Shown here piece by piece: positions 1 to 14,400 of a stretch of DNA of 64,000 nucleotides. Below the pieces are notes generated by a model, which worked only from the letters and a program-made list of their open reading frames with translations, did not search any database and had not been told where the DNA came from. The stretch is from Antedon mediterranea. Taxonomy: Eukaryota; Echinodermata; Crinoidea; Comatulida; Antedonidae. The stretch spans positions 27,710,501 to 27,774,500 of the forward strand of contig NC_092672.1 of the NCBI RefSeq assembly GCF_964355755.1, read 5' to 3'. Positions within the stretch are counted from its first letter, which is position 1. Every line of letters begins with the position of its first letter. The position numbers were made by a program, and so were the translations under genes.

Positions 1-356
1 CTTACTCTAGTAGAATTCACAGGCATGTTGATAAGCACTGTATTTATAATATTCTTTTACTTTATATAGTATTAATGGTCTCAATCAATTGAGCTATTCC
101 ACTATCCTTACGAACATTTCTTATAAATGTAGGCCTATATTAAATCTTATTACATGTCAATTTGATACATTCCATTGTATGATAGAGAGGACTGGTATTA
201 CTGTGATTTCACTACATTTACGTTGTGTTACTTTAGTAAATCGGACAAAAGGATCAGACATTGGGATTCCTAATAAATCAGTTTGAACCAGATAAAGTTG
301 ATTAACTAGAAAAAACTAAAATTGAGATGCCATTTGGAAGTAGTTCAAATGGTTGA
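1..356. other. AT-rich sequence, no gene seen
   Basis: Only short chance frames. The 65-residue frame starting at 89 has no recognisable domain and no supporting splice context. Confidence 0.5.
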
Positions 357-716
357 ACATATTGTTCGTATTGAATTGCGTGACTTCTATTGTACGAATA
401 TTTCTATAACTTTATCGTCTTTATTTACAGTATATTATGGTAAAAGCCCATTAGGCAAATTCCTGTCAACTGTTTGTAATCAATAGAAACAAATTATTGT
501 AACAGTTCGTTGAACTTTACATATTCATATATATGTACATATTGTTCGTATTGAATTGCGTGACTTCTTTGTACGAATATCTCTATAAGTTTATCGTCTT
601 TATTTACAGTATATTATGGTAAAAGCCCATTAGGCACATTCATGTCAACTGTTTGTAATCAATAGAAACAAATTATTGTAATAGTTAGTGGAACTTTACA
701 TATTCATACATGTATA
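357..716. repeat. Tandem direct duplication, 180-bp unit
   Basis: The block beginning catattgttcgtattg at 357 recurs at 537 with few changes and one small indel, through the AT-rich end near 716. Two copies only. Confidence 0.85.
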
Positions 717-963
717 TGTACTTTTTGTACGTTACACGTTTTGTACTTTGTGTACGTTGCACGTTTTATTCTCGGTGTTGGCTCTCCACATACGACCATT
801 TGCTCGGTGTCATAGGAATGTTTGGTAATACTAACATTTCCTTCTATCATGTAGGTAGGTAATGGGTTAGGTTATGGTATAACATATCTTCCTATGATAC
901 CGGAGCAATATAGCTACAGAACCAACTATCCGACGATGATTAACGTGTAAGCTACACCTAACT

Positions 964-1757
964 TTTTAGTCGCGTGGAAGCGACTCTATAGTTCACTATG
1001 TCGGTCGGTCGGTCTGTCTGTCTGTCTGTCGGTCTGTCTGTCTGTCTGTCGGTCCGGTATCACTATGCGTTTTATCGCTTTATGACCTTATCTTGATATC
1101 AGTTTACTCTAGCTAAGTCAATTTTTCACAGAATATTCCTTATGGCCAGGAATCGATGTGGTTATGTTTTCACGGTGCGCAATAAAAAATTACGCGGTCT
1201 ACGCACGATTTAACGAAATCACGTTTGTAATTATTATCTTAACAACCATGAATCACAATTAAATAAAATTTGGTACTCATAAATTTCAGGGCATAAATCA
1301 TCATATGGCAATACAATTACGTGCGTAGCGCATGTAACGCATGCGTACGCGCGCTTAAAATTTTAAAAATTTATTTTCGATGAAATAAGAGTACGTTTCA
1401 GGCAATTTTAAGCGTTTACAAAATTGCCATGAGTGCGCAGATTTTTGCGCGCGCACTGCGCGTTAAATGTTATTGCGCACTCTTTTTGCCCGATTTCTGT
1501 TTTCTTGACTTACTTTTCAACTCGAAATTACGTTATACGAGCACGTCAAAAGTGACAGGCTACGCACGTGTAAATTAAAAAAATATAAATGTTTTTAAAC
1601 ATTTCAACATTTTTAAACATGTTCAGTAATTTCGGTCAGTATAGTTCACTATGTCGGTCGGTCCGTCTGTCTGTCGGTCTGTCTGTCGGTCTGTTTGTCT
1701 GTCGGTCCGGTATCACTATGCATTGTAGCACGCGACTTAATGGCTGTTGGCCTTGTT
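964..1757 (+). mobile_element. GTCGG-family element, long copy 1
   Basis: About 790 bp. Starts ttttagtcgcgtggaagcg, has two GTCG/GTCT microsatellite tracts (about 1000-1050 and 1650-1705), each preceded by tatagttcactatgtcgg and followed by ggtccggtatcactatgc, and ends gctgttggccttgtt. The interior between tracts has many GCGC-rich words. No coding capacity. Closely similar copies lie at 19561 (reverse) and 22261. Class unknown. Confidence 0.8.
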
Positions 1758-2427
1758 CTGGAATCAGTTGCAGGAATAATTTAAAGATTTTTATTTGTGC
1801 TATTCAGATTTTACTGCAGAAAATCCACAATGTTAGCTTTAGTTAATTAATCCATATTGCTTCTTGTTTAACTAGTAGTCCCAGTACCTTTGATTTAATT
1901 TCATTATTGGAAATCACACCCAAATTAAAAGTAACATAATTCAATGCACTCTCGATGGGTTTTAAAGGTAAGCATATTGCACATTATCTGGATTTCTTTT
2001 TTGATTTGATATAAAATAATTGTATATGCCTATATTTCATTAATATTGGTATTATTACGTATCATTTTTATATCGACCTTCCTTAACTTGCGAAATTGCG
2101 TAGTGTCAGACATTCCTTATTGAAAGTGGGCGAGGCGAACAATGAACCGTGCTATTTGAAGAAGTGGTTTCGTAGAAGTTCTTTTCAAAGTCAAAAGGTG
2201 TAAAATTTTAAGCTTTATGTATTGTTGTACATGAATGATAGAAGATACAAATTAGGTTATTTTAAAAGTACATGCCAGACAAAATGATTTCAAACAACAA
2301 AGTTCATAACCTTGTTATTTCCTGTTCAAACAGATATTACAGATTACCGTCGATATCTGGTATCGTACAAATATAGAACACATCTTAATTCGGGTTTGCT
2401 TATGATCAATGCTGCGTAAGCGCTATA
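1758..2427. other. Noncoding sequence upstream of the candidate signal exon
   Basis: AT-rich with no conserved frame. It would contain the receptor's 5' UTR and promoter if the exon at 2428 is its first coding exon; no clear TATA box was assigned. Confidence 0.3.
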
Positions 2428-2488
2428 ATGTCATTAATAATTTTTATTGTGATATTTGGACTTCTGAATAATCTTGTCAATTCACAAA
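2428..2488 (+). CDS. Candidate signal-peptide exon (exon 1 of the receptor)
   Basis: ATG at 2428 opens 20 residues: Met-Ser, then a hydrophobic core (LIIFIVIFGLL), then a polar Asn/Ser/Gln end that looks like a signal-peptidase region. The exon ends in phase 1 at a consensus donor, gtgagt. That matches the phase-1 acceptor of the first HYR exon, and no better signal exon was seen nearer to it. The implied first intron would be 8.6 kb and would contain the small gene at 7573-9403. It could instead belong to another secreted product, since it is also in phase with the exon at 8166. Confidence 0.5.
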
Positions 2489-5400
2489 GTGAGTATGTTA
2501 TCTATTTAGACTCGTATCTTAATTAATCTTCATTGTTTTCTAAGAAATCTCAAAAGTATGAGACCCGTATTTTTGTTTTAATTGGGTCAGTAAAGTTTAG
2601 ATTTGAGGGATCGTTAGTATTATTTATGTTTAGAAAGCTGCTGGTACATTGCCCCTCTACCTATATCCTATTTTATCCTCAAAAATTAAAAAAATACTGT
2701 ATATTGTTACGGACGGGAAATATCATTTAAATCCTAATTATTTCACAAACCATGAATATTTTAAAAAAATATTTGCCAGATATAGTTACTCTATGTCCCT
2801 ATTGTACATAGTCAAGCATTTTATAACACATATTTTGCTATTAAATTTCATATATACATTTCAAAATTCATAATTGTCCCATCCGCAACATTTTAATAAT
2901 AGCTTTATGTGTTTTTTACATTTTAGTTAAAAGTATTGATACCACAATTTAATATTTTGTTTTCTCCTTTTAAAAACTATATGCAATACATTATAAACAA
3001 ATATTTTGAAACTTTTGGTAAAAATATCATATTCAAAAATATATTGATGACATTTTTCGTAGGAACGGGACTGACACGATGTTTTGTTAAGGACGGGACA
3101 TATCATTTAAATCCTTTTCATTTCATAAAACCATGCATCTTGTTAACAGTTTCCCCCATAAATATACTGTAGTTAACTTTTTATTTCACAATAAGCTTCA
3201 ATTGTTCATAATTAAGTATTTAAAAAAAATTATTATTTATTAATTTCATATTTGCATTTCAAAATTGTTACTTTCTTAGACATTTCGATTGGGGGTTTTT
3301 CCTTACTTGTGTTTATTGAAGTAATGGCTCCAAAATTGTTATTTAATTCTTAATTTTAAATCTTAATTTTCAACTCCTAAGGATATTAAATTGCAATAGA
3401 TTTTGTGTACTGTAGGCTGGCAAGTACTGTACAAATGTGTTAACTGTTGTTTAGTAATCTGGTCTGTATTTAAAATAACAATCCACAAAAGAACAATACC
3501 TACATCCAAAACACATTGAGTGGAGCTGTGGCTTGGTGGCTATGATGCTTGGCTACCAATCTAAGGGTCCTGGGTTCAAGTCCTGTCATATGTCAGGGTT
3601 TTTTCTCATGACAATTTACAACTCCACTCCCAAAGACTTAATAATAAGTCTTTGTTTATGTAGAGCATCTTGTGTATATGTTTGTCTTGTGAAATTATTA
3701 AATAGTTTATCCATCCTTTAATTGGCGGGTTACTCGCTGTTGGATGAGAATAAAATAAAATAAAAATAAAATAAAATAAAATAAAACAACATTCATGACC
3801 AGTATGAATGGGAGTATTGGGTGCGGTCATCACTTTGTAGATTTCATTCTTTGTGAATTTGCAACCAAGAACCTTTTATAAATCAGATAATAAATAATTA
3901 AGATTGAATTTTAATAGAAGTAGGCCTACAGTAATATTAAATCCAAGCAAGGATAGAAGAACATTTCAGATGCAACTTGGATCCACTAACAAATTCAATT
4001 TATTAATAAATTTGCAGTTACATTTTTATAATTAACATTCAGTTATCTAAAACAACTATCTGCCAACATAATAATACAAAACAAATTTTAAAATCTCTTT
4101 TAAATGAGGAGAAATATTACAATACGTAAACCTTCATAATTAACATTGGCCATATATGTATACATTTATTCTACTTTGAATCTGGTATTCTTTTTTATTT
4201 CTAAGATATGTCTAGTTATATTCTCAAAAATGTCCCATCCGTAACAAACAAATACTGTGAAATGCCCCGAAGATGAAACATTAGCCGCCCCAACGTCAAT
4301 ATAATTATTTTTAAACATTGTTAGCAACATTATTACATTTACTATAGTTCACTTTTAAATAAATTATTTAGGTGCATGATATGATTTCATAATGCATCAA
4401 AATCACACCAGGCAACCACTGTTCTAAAATGTTACTTGGATAATTTATTAACAGTATTTTAAGACATTCATATCTGGACATATGAGTGTTCCTTATAAAA
4501 AGATTCGTTGCACTTCATAATTATTTTAATTAACAGCCTCTATATACTTGAGTTAAATTAGTTACCCTTGTTTGCTACAAAAATTCCATATCTTCATTGT
4601 ATGCATTTCTATTTTTGTTATATTAGCATTTCATCAATTAAGAAATTCTGCAAACATATGACTACCTATCAAGTGTACATTGAGTACTATTATATTATAT
4701 ATAGCTTGATTTACTATTACTAAAGTTTGTGTTAAATAAAATGTCAACGTTATAATCAAATAAAAAAACTGAAAAGCCATGTAACGTTTCTTAGTACTGT
4801 AACTATACAGTATGTACGTTATCGTCAATATTTATATATTGTTCATTCCGAAGGCATTGTGTTTAAAGAAAGCTCCTTTACAATGATTTCAAGGAAAGCA
4901 ATCAGGTGAATTTTAATCTGTCACCTGCCACTGGGATTAAGGGTTCACGAAAGATTGAACGATATGGGACATTTAAATGTCTATAAATGAATGTACTACG
5001 TGCAGGGGCGGACACAGGGAGGTTGCCCCAATTGCCCGGGTAACACAATTAATTCCATGCTAAATGTTTTTTTTCTGTCACTAAATTAAAATTTAGATCC
5101 CATTTTATCATATGTAATAACCATTAATGTTATAGAAGTCCTGTTTTGGAAGAGCCTATGTAAATTGACAGACTGCAGCGTAAAATTAACCAGCATTACA
5201 ATACCGCACACAACCGCCGGCTGTCAGCGTATTTATGTGTATGGATATATCATCTGAACATGTTGAGAATGAATTGCTTGTGTGCTTCATGAGAAGGTAC
5301 GAAAGGCCACACAACACACACTGTGTTCGTGGAAAACCCCGTCACATGGGTCGTAGATTTGTCCATAATTATTGCATTTTTGCCGGAGATTCCCCATCAT

Positions 5401-8400
5401 TTCCGTAGTACCCTATTTATCTTCATTTTATGTCCGTAATATTGGGCCAAATTTCCGTAGTAATTACGGAAGTCTCAAACTTTGAAATAACAATGTTTAA
5501 TTGCTTCTTTTTGTTCATTTCGATCATATTTTCTTTTCTGAAGTGTACGGTAGTTTAATTTACGCAACACTGTTTGTACAGTTTATAGTGGATAAAATGA
5601 AAATGAATTTAGGATTTTTTATTTATTGATTATAATTGCCAGAATTTATGAGCTTACCGGATGTACATTCGTCGGAGACTTCCTCTGACGTTAAAAGGCT
5701 GGATACGATGGTATTGCTGTTTGGTAGCCCGATATAGAGTGCCATTTTCGGCAAACTATGGGTGCCATTTATCGTGAATTGTACGTGCGAGAGTACCATT
5801 TCTGGCCATCTAGGGGTGTCATTTAACAAAATTCGCTTCGCCAAAGGCCCTACCATGGGAGGCCTGTGGTAAAAAAATCTTGTTGTCAACGGTCCTGGAC
5901 TCGTGGGCAACCCCCTTAAAATAGTTCTGCGATCGTCCCTGACGTGTACCTATGTGAAACTTCAAAATAATCGAAATCAAATTGCAATAACAAACTAGAA
6001 AGCCACTCCGAGAGTGCATACCTCCGCCTACTGTAAAATTCTCCTATATAAGATTTCTCTGGGAAAAATATATATATATTTATGTGTGTCTTAATGCTGT
6101 GTGTGATTTAGGTTAATTTCACTACAAGCATGTGTATGCGAATTTGGTGTAACAACGTTGGTTCAAGTACAATAGTTTCAGTTGACAATAGAACAGCAAT
6201 GCCAAAAACAAACGGGTGAATTTGAAAAGGAATAGGTTTTTTAAAACTACACTCGTATAAAAAAGCCTGTCCATTAAATTTAAAAGAAAAAATTACAAAT
6301 TAAAACTCTTTCCTCTTGTACAAAAATGAAGTTTTTGGACAATTAGTTCTCGAGAAAATGCAATTTCAGTTTACTTGTTACTTTAAGACTGCCTCAACGG
6401 CTTTTGAAAATTCGGTCCTATCTATTAACACTAGCAGGTCTGAAAACTATACTAAAAAGTGGTCCAGAATTGGGACCGTGGTCCGGATTGCCTCCAAAAT
6501 TGAATGGAGTGGTCCTTCACCACATATCTATCAGTATTTCATTTTGGTAAAGATCTTGTAATTACTTTGAGTAATCCTGCTAACAAACAAACACGATCGA
6601 TTACATATACCTCCTTGGTGGAAGTAAATAAATGTGTAAAAACTGTTTAAAAAAATACATATACACTGTCATGTGATCTCCCCCTCCCCTCCCCCCACCC
6701 TCTCTCTCTCTTCCAGCACGCCCTCTCTCTTTCTCTCTCGCCACTGATAGGGCTTGATTATATTAAAATTACATACATGTAATGATCAATCATAACTGTT
6801 CAATATCTATAAACCTTTTTAAAAAATAACAAGAGCATTCACATTAAATACAACGAATTCATTCCTCTTTAACTACAAACATTAATTTTTTATGTGAAAT
6901 TTTACATTTTCAGAACGTTTATTCACAAAAATTCTAAGAAGTTTAGCATCTATGAATATTCATCTATAATACGTAAAGGCAATATTGATGCCTAAGTATG
7001 TCTAAGTAAAAAAAAGAGTACTACTATTTAAATAATGAATATTATGCCTACTAATATGCCTACTAACAAATATGTCTGTATTTCTAAAATTTATAAAAAG
7101 TTACAATTGTATTACCATATAAAGATCAAACCTTGTTTTAAACAAGGTCAACAGCCATAAGTCGTGTGCTAAAACGCATAGACCGACAGACCGACAGACA
7201 GATAGACCGACCGACCGACATAGTGAACTATAGAGTCGCGTCACAGCTGTTTCAACTAGTGTTAAGATATCAGAAAAAGTCAAGCGCCCTCAGTGTTAGC
7301 AGACGAGGCTCTCCCGAGTCGCGCGGACATATAATTTTTGTTTACAAACCATTATTTCGCGAACGCCAAATTAAATTTCGCTATCGTGAGTTTTTATGTA
7401 GTAAAACATTTTATACAAAACTAAATGATTAAAAAAAGTGTATGTTCAATTAAAAAATAAATATTTTATTGTTTCTTTACTATAAATTAATAAATAAACG
7501 ACGATATTGTCCATTTTACTGAAATAATCTCCAGCACATAAACCAGGAAGTCAAGATAAACTGTGTAAAGAAATGGTAAACAATCGTAAGTAGAAAATAT
7601 CATTGTATTCTTTACTTTTTTTGTGGATATAATTAATTTTTTTAGAAAAAGAACGAACTAGAATATAGTCCATCATTATTATATAAACAAAATAATACTA
7701 GTTTTGTTAATATAGCCTGGTTCAGTTTTTAGTAAAACTCGCATATTTTGCAACCCCTTTATACATTGTTATTGTTGTCGGCGAGAAAACGGTTTGGCGA
7801 TAGGCTTAGAAAGTGCGTTGACGCCCGCGATGACCGTGACGGTAATGTGGGCCTAGAATAAAGCTAGGCCGAAACATAGAAAATTCGTAATAATTAAACC
7901 TTTAATTACCCTAATCCTAAATTTAATCATTATAACTGTTACCAAATAATTAATGGCATGTGTTTATAATAATAATTATTGCTTTCCTGGTGCATTTTTA
8001 GGCTAGCTGGTGTGACTGAGTGACAGTCACAGCCTAGGCTAGGCCTTAATAGTAATACATTTGTATAATAATGTTTTAATATTTTGACTATTAGCTCTCT
8101 TGTTTGGATTTGTTTGGACACAAAACTGAAGTACTGTAGATTAAAAAATTGATTTATTTTTAAAGGAAAGTACAGTTGCATCTATTGTTTTTGTAATCAA
8201 GATGACATCAGAACCAACAATGTTCCTCAAGCCTGTAGACATCTCAAGGCCTACAATCATGACTACAAGTTTTTTGTAGACCATGGCAGTGAAAAAAAAA
8301 GAAGCAAAATAATATCGCACAGTGTTGTTAGGCCATACCTGGTAGACATTGAATTAAACAGGGTAGGTAAATAATCATAACCACCTCTTTAGAAAGTTTA

Positions 8401-11400
8401 ATACACACTCCAAACAATGAAATGTGTGTTTGTACTTCATATTAAAGAACAATGTTAGTATAAAATAACTGTCGAAACAAACAATTGTTACAGTAATTTA
8501 TAAATATACCTCTTTTCTTTATTAAATATTTCCTCAATCAACTATTTTTCCAGGTGTCAATATGTTATAATATTCAACATGCGACAGGATGCTGACATCT
8601 TGACTGGTAAATTCAAATGTTGTTTCAACTTTACATTGACATTACATAATAACTCAATTGGTCAAGTTGCTCTTTAAATATACATTGTCCATTTGAGCAT
8701 AGAATTTCAAAATTGTTTATCCTATTTTTATGCATAATAAAGCAAACCTTTGGCTGGAACTTATTTTCCTATGAATTATCCATATATTATCATTATCTGC
8801 TACAAGAAATAGTTGTTAACATTTTGAAAATATAATAATGTTGATGCTCATTTTTTATGCAGATTGACATTTATTTGGTTGACCAATATTGTTTAATCTC
8901 AGGTGATCATCTAGGAGAAAGAGAAAATCAGAAGCTGCAGTACATCGACATGCTACAAAGTACAATGATTAAAATCCAGTCTTTAGAAGAGAATCTTGAG
9001 CATTTAAGAAATGAACTCTCAGTGTCACTTGTGACAAAACAGCATAGTAAGATTGCAGAGACTGGCCACATAATAAATCTAAAAGAACAAGAGGTCAAAG
9101 ACTTGGTCAGTCCTACATTATATACCTTTAAAATTATGTCTAAAACATGCAATACTATAAAAATGAATGCCATATTTCTTTTATATATTTTATATAGCGA
9201 ACTACTATGAACCAGAGAGATTTGAAACTGGAACTCTATGTACAAAAATGGTCGAGGTATTTAGAAAAAATAAATTCCTCGACAGCAGTACCATGGAAAG
9301 AGTTTTGTGGGAAATCATGAAGTCACATCTGACGTTTATTTCACCTGAGATCCAGCATGAAGTAACTAGGCCGGTAACTAAGTGCAGAAAAGTTGAGGAA
9401 TAGTTTGCTATTTCTCAGTTAATTGTTATAGTATTGCATATTATATGTACAGTATACCATATGAATGGTAGTATTTTTTTGTGTTATTGCTAGAACAATG
9501 ATTTTGTAAATATTTAACAAATGGTATATGAATTGTAATTTAATTTAATTTTTTGGAAGTTATTTTATTTTAATTTGGTTTATATATATTATTGATTGAT
9601 AACGGAAATTGATGTTATTTACTGATTTAGATTGTGATTGCATATACAATACAAATATGAAAGAAATATGCATTTATAATTAAATATCTAATGTCACAGT
9701 ACTCTATAGCTTCTTTCTATTAATATATTACAGATCTTTGACTAAGACATGCTAGGTAGGCTGCTAGCCTTTAACCTGCTGATGATGTAGCCTAGCCTAT
9801 ATATAGTATAGGCCTAGCTAGGCATGTAACCTGGCCTACTCTGTACTCCTCTCTCCCAATATGAATGATTATTAAAAAAGCTTAGGCCTAGGCTAGGCCT
9901 AATTTTTAATTAGGACCAGGAACAAGTAATTAATCAGCTTTATAACAGGTCAACTGTCATTTAGGCCCCCCGAATAGACATGTTTACATGTTAAAAATAA
10001 ACAGTTATTTTATTTTAATTTGGTTTATATATTAATAATTATTTATTGATAACGAAAATTTATGTTATTTACTGATTTAGATTGTGATTCATTGCATATC
10101 AAAATAATAAATATACAATACAAATATGAAAGAAATATGCATTTATGATTAAATATCTAATGTCACAGTACTATATAGCTTCTTTCTATTTAATATATTA
10201 CAGATCTTTGACTAAGACATGCTAGGTAGGCTGCTAGCCTTTAACCTGCTGATGAGGTAGCCTAGCCTATATATAATATAGGCCTAGCTAGGCCTGTAGC
10301 CTGGCCTACTCTGTACTCCTCTCTCCCAATATGAATGATTATTAAAAAAGCTTTAGGCCTAGGCTAGGCCTAATTTTTAATTAGGACCAGGAACAAGTAA
10401 TTAATCAGCTTTATAACAGGTCAACTGTCACTGAGGCCCCCCGAATATACATGTTTACGTGTTAAAAATAAACAGCCATTAGTCTTACACAGCTGGTTTT
10501 AACCACGCAATGGGGCCTGGGCATAGCCTATTATAAGCTAGCGTAGGAAAAAATCCAGCCAGGCAATATGAATACGATCCTTGTTAAAACAGTCAAGGAT
10601 AACTAAAAAATAAAGTATCCAACTAAATCAAAGAATTCAACAGAAAAAATTATTTTTAAACTGATATGGAAAACAACATTTATACCTACTTTTTAAATGT
10701 ATCACTTGAGAAAAAAACTGGCGTTGGGTGTACAATTTTCAATTACATTACCTCTTAAAATCCACGTGATAAAACAACGACAACATGTTTTTCACCTTCA
10801 TCCAGGGTTGTTCTAATGAATATTCATTATTTTTCTGACTTTCGCGGTCTTTATTTGTTTTTATTGGCTATTAAAAAACAGTCGTTTTATGCTTGATTGC
10901 TTCCGGGTTCCTCATGTGGTTTGTATACAATATGTTTTCGGAATCGCTACTCCATAAAACGCTATGAAACGTTGGGGGCACTGCACTTAATTCATATTTC
11001 TGGAACAGCTGTGGCGTCCACGCGACTAAAAATGTTTGTATATGTTACATATACTATTCAATGTTTTAATTTAGACACACCAATATGTTTTATTGCATTT
11101 CATTAATAGATAACAACAGTTCAATGATTGAATGCCCAACAAATACAACTTCAAACAATTATTTTGGAGAAGGAAATGGACTAATAGGTATCAGCACAGA
11201 TGAAGGAAGTCCAAATGCCACAGTCACCTGGGATCATCCTGTGACAAGTGGCAATGGAACAGTGACTGTGGTGTCATCACCATATGAGTCAGGTGACATG
11301 ATACCAATCGGTACTCACACAATCACCTTTACAGCAACTGATTCTTCTGGTAACATTGACATATGTGACTTTGGTCTTCAGGTTGTAGGTAAAATATTAT

Positions 11401-14400
11401 CTGTTTTCATAAAATAGTATTGTTAAAAGTACGGTAATTGATTTAGCTAGTAATTGTAATATATAAAATAGTACTTTTTTCCCCTTGTTAATTTACAACA
11501 TAATTTACTAATCGGAAATTCTGCTGACTGGGTTCATGATCTATTGAACAAGTGTCTATAGTTGATTTTTTTTAATTTTTATTTTAGATAACGAAGATCC
11601 AATTATCAAAAATTGTCCAAACGATACAACAGTAAACACTACTAATGGACTACCAACTGCTACTGTGTCTTGGATAGAACCCACAGCAACTGACAATTCT
11701 GGCTCAACATTTGTTATAAATACCATTAAAACAAGAAGTATGTTCCCAATAGGCAATAGCCTGGTAACATACACAGCATATGACTTTCCACAATTTAACA
11801 CTGCTATCTGTTCCTTTATTGTTACAGTTAAAGGTATGTGTGTTTCATGAAATAAATAACTATTGTTGATCCACTTGATTTGTTTATTATGAATTCGCCT
11901 TTCTTTATTATATACCGTATGGTAAATTAACACACAAAAAATGAGTCAACTGTTTACATAATAAAATCGAGAAATACTTTTCGACGAGGTATAACGAGAA
12001 ACAAATTTGATCCAGTATATCCAGTATTAAATAATAATTGTTATCATTAATTTTTATAGATCCTGAATCACCAGATATTATCAATTGTCCAATGGATATG
12101 ACTGTTAACACAACAACCGGTGAGGCATTTACAATCAATGTCACATGGGTTGAACCGACAGCTACCGATAACTCTGGAGAGACTTCTGTACCAGTAGCAG
12201 ACTACACTCCCGGTGATAATATGTTTCCAATTGGAGACACAACAGTCCAGTACAATGTATCAGATTCCTATGGCAACTACAATGAAAGATGCAGTTTTGT
12301 TATCACTGTTGAAGGTAGGTTTTGATCACACTACTGTAGGTAGGCAATTTAAATTTAGCAAACGTTGTTTATTAAAAATATAGTGGCGGCATCTTGTGTG
12401 TTTATAGTTTGTAAACATAATATACTAGATGTTACATTTATACATTTTAGTAAAGAGGGAAACTTTTTAATAAAATATATATCATGTAACTGTATCACAA
12501 CATATTTGATCTTCACCTGTATCTGCACAATTCTTTCTTTGTTCTTTATCAGTACCTTGATTGATAATTCTATATCTAGTCTGTACAATTCTCTCTTTCC
12601 GTCAACATTTTGATTCTGATTTTCTTAAAATGTTAGCAGTATGACCAGTAACCCTCCAATTTACGGGGCTTCAAAGGTCACATAATGGTAATAATGTATA
12701 GCTTATGATGTGTTCAGAGATTTAAGATCATAAATCAGGAAAATGTTAGTTTAGTATTATTTTTAGAAGAGTGAGGCGCAATACTAAAATGATCCTGAAA
12801 AAGGCTAATGCTTATTATAAAGTTAGACCACTCAGAAAGATACATTAATACAAATAACAGGCTAGCATGTTAACAGTTGATTATATCAAACAATATACTT
12901 CTGTTACAAACACATAGTAGGCCTACCATTACTTTCTTTTTCATAAATGCATTTTGATAAAGTAGTACTTTTTCCCTTGTTAATTTGCAACACAATTTAC
13001 TAATCGGAAATTCTGCTGACTGGGTTCATGTTCTATTGAACAAGTGTCTATAGTTGATATTTTTTTTTATTATATCAGATAACGAAGATCCAATTATCAA
13101 AAATTGTCCAAACGATACAACAGTAAACACTACTAATGGATTACCAACTGCTACTGTGTCTTGGATAGAACCCACAGCAACTGACAATTCTGGCTTCAGA
13201 TTATTTATAAATACCATTACATCAGAAAGTATGTTCCCAATAGGCGATAGCCTGGTAACATACACAGCAGTTGACCTTTCACAATTTAACACTGCTATCT
13301 GTTCCTTTATTGTTACAGTTAAAGGTATGTTTGTTTCCTGAAATAAATAACTATTGTTGATCCACTTCACTTGATTTGTTTATTAAAAAAATGAGTCAAC
13401 TGTTTACATAATAAAATCGAGAAATACTTTTCAACGAGGTATAACGAAAAACAAATGTGATCCAGTATATCCAGTATTAAATAATAATTGTTATCATTAA
13501 TTTGTATAGATCCTGAATCACCAGATATTATCAATTGTCCAATGGATATGATTGTTAACACAACAACTGGTGAGGTATTTGCAATCAATGTCACATGGGT
13601 TGAACCGACAGCTACAGATAACTCTGGAGAGACTCCTGTACCAGTAGCAGATTACACTCCCGGTGATAATATGTTTCCAATTGGCGACACAACAGTCCAA
13701 TACAATGTATCAGACTCCTTTGGCAACTACAATGAAAGATGCAGTTTTGTTATCACTGTTGAAGGTAGGTTTTTATCAAACTACTGTAGGAAGGCAAAAC
13801 GAGAAACAAATAAAAACAGCTTTTCTTTTTGTTGATTTGTGTTAATTGATCAACTATTGTATTTTTATCCAACAGCTTCTTTATTTAGTTCAAATTAGCA
13901 TGATTATTATCATAAAAATCTCTACAATACTTCACTTCTCTTGGAATACACTCTATGAGCTTTCCAACGCTGCCTTTCACATGCTACTCTATCTACGTAC
14001 AATGTTGTGTTAAAAATGTTCTTGTTGACAATTAAATTGTCCTGTGTTAATCGTATATTATGCGAGCTGAAACTTCAGGTCAAATTTAAATGTTCGATTT
14101 CTTTTTTAAAATTACATTTCATTTCAAAATTCTGTTTTCATATTTTATGAGATAAGTTTAAATTTACCTTTAATTCAGTTTACCTTATTGTAACAGTTGC
14201 ATCCATGTTGTTGTTGTCTCTCACTGCATACTTTTATTGATGATTATTGTTTTCCTTCAGACTAGTTCTTATATTTTCATTAATAGATAATGAACGTCCA
14301 ATGGTTGAATGCCCCAAAAATATCACTTCAAGCAATTATATTGGAGAAGATAATGGACTAGTTGGTGTTAGCACAGGTAAAGGAAGTCCAAATGCCACAG

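Noticed and set aside
1650-1705. CRISPR-like regular short repeats (GTCGGTCTGTCTGTCG)
   Set aside because: They are 4-bp microsatellite tracts without unique spacers, inside a eukaryotic mobile element.
3521-3600. tRNA gene suggested by A and B box sequences
   Set aside because: The 3' half of a tRNA cloverleaf is missing and the unit ends in a TAAAA tail, so it is a SINE.
8554-8607. Extra exon in the small gene at 7573-9403
   Set aside because: Bounded by AG and GT and open in one frame, but no donor in the preceding exon supplies the phase it needs; skipping it gives a fully consistent gene.
8857-9210. Single-exon reading of 117 residues
   Set aside because: It runs through AT-rich intron-like sequence after 9046; the spliced model with a gtaag donor fits better.
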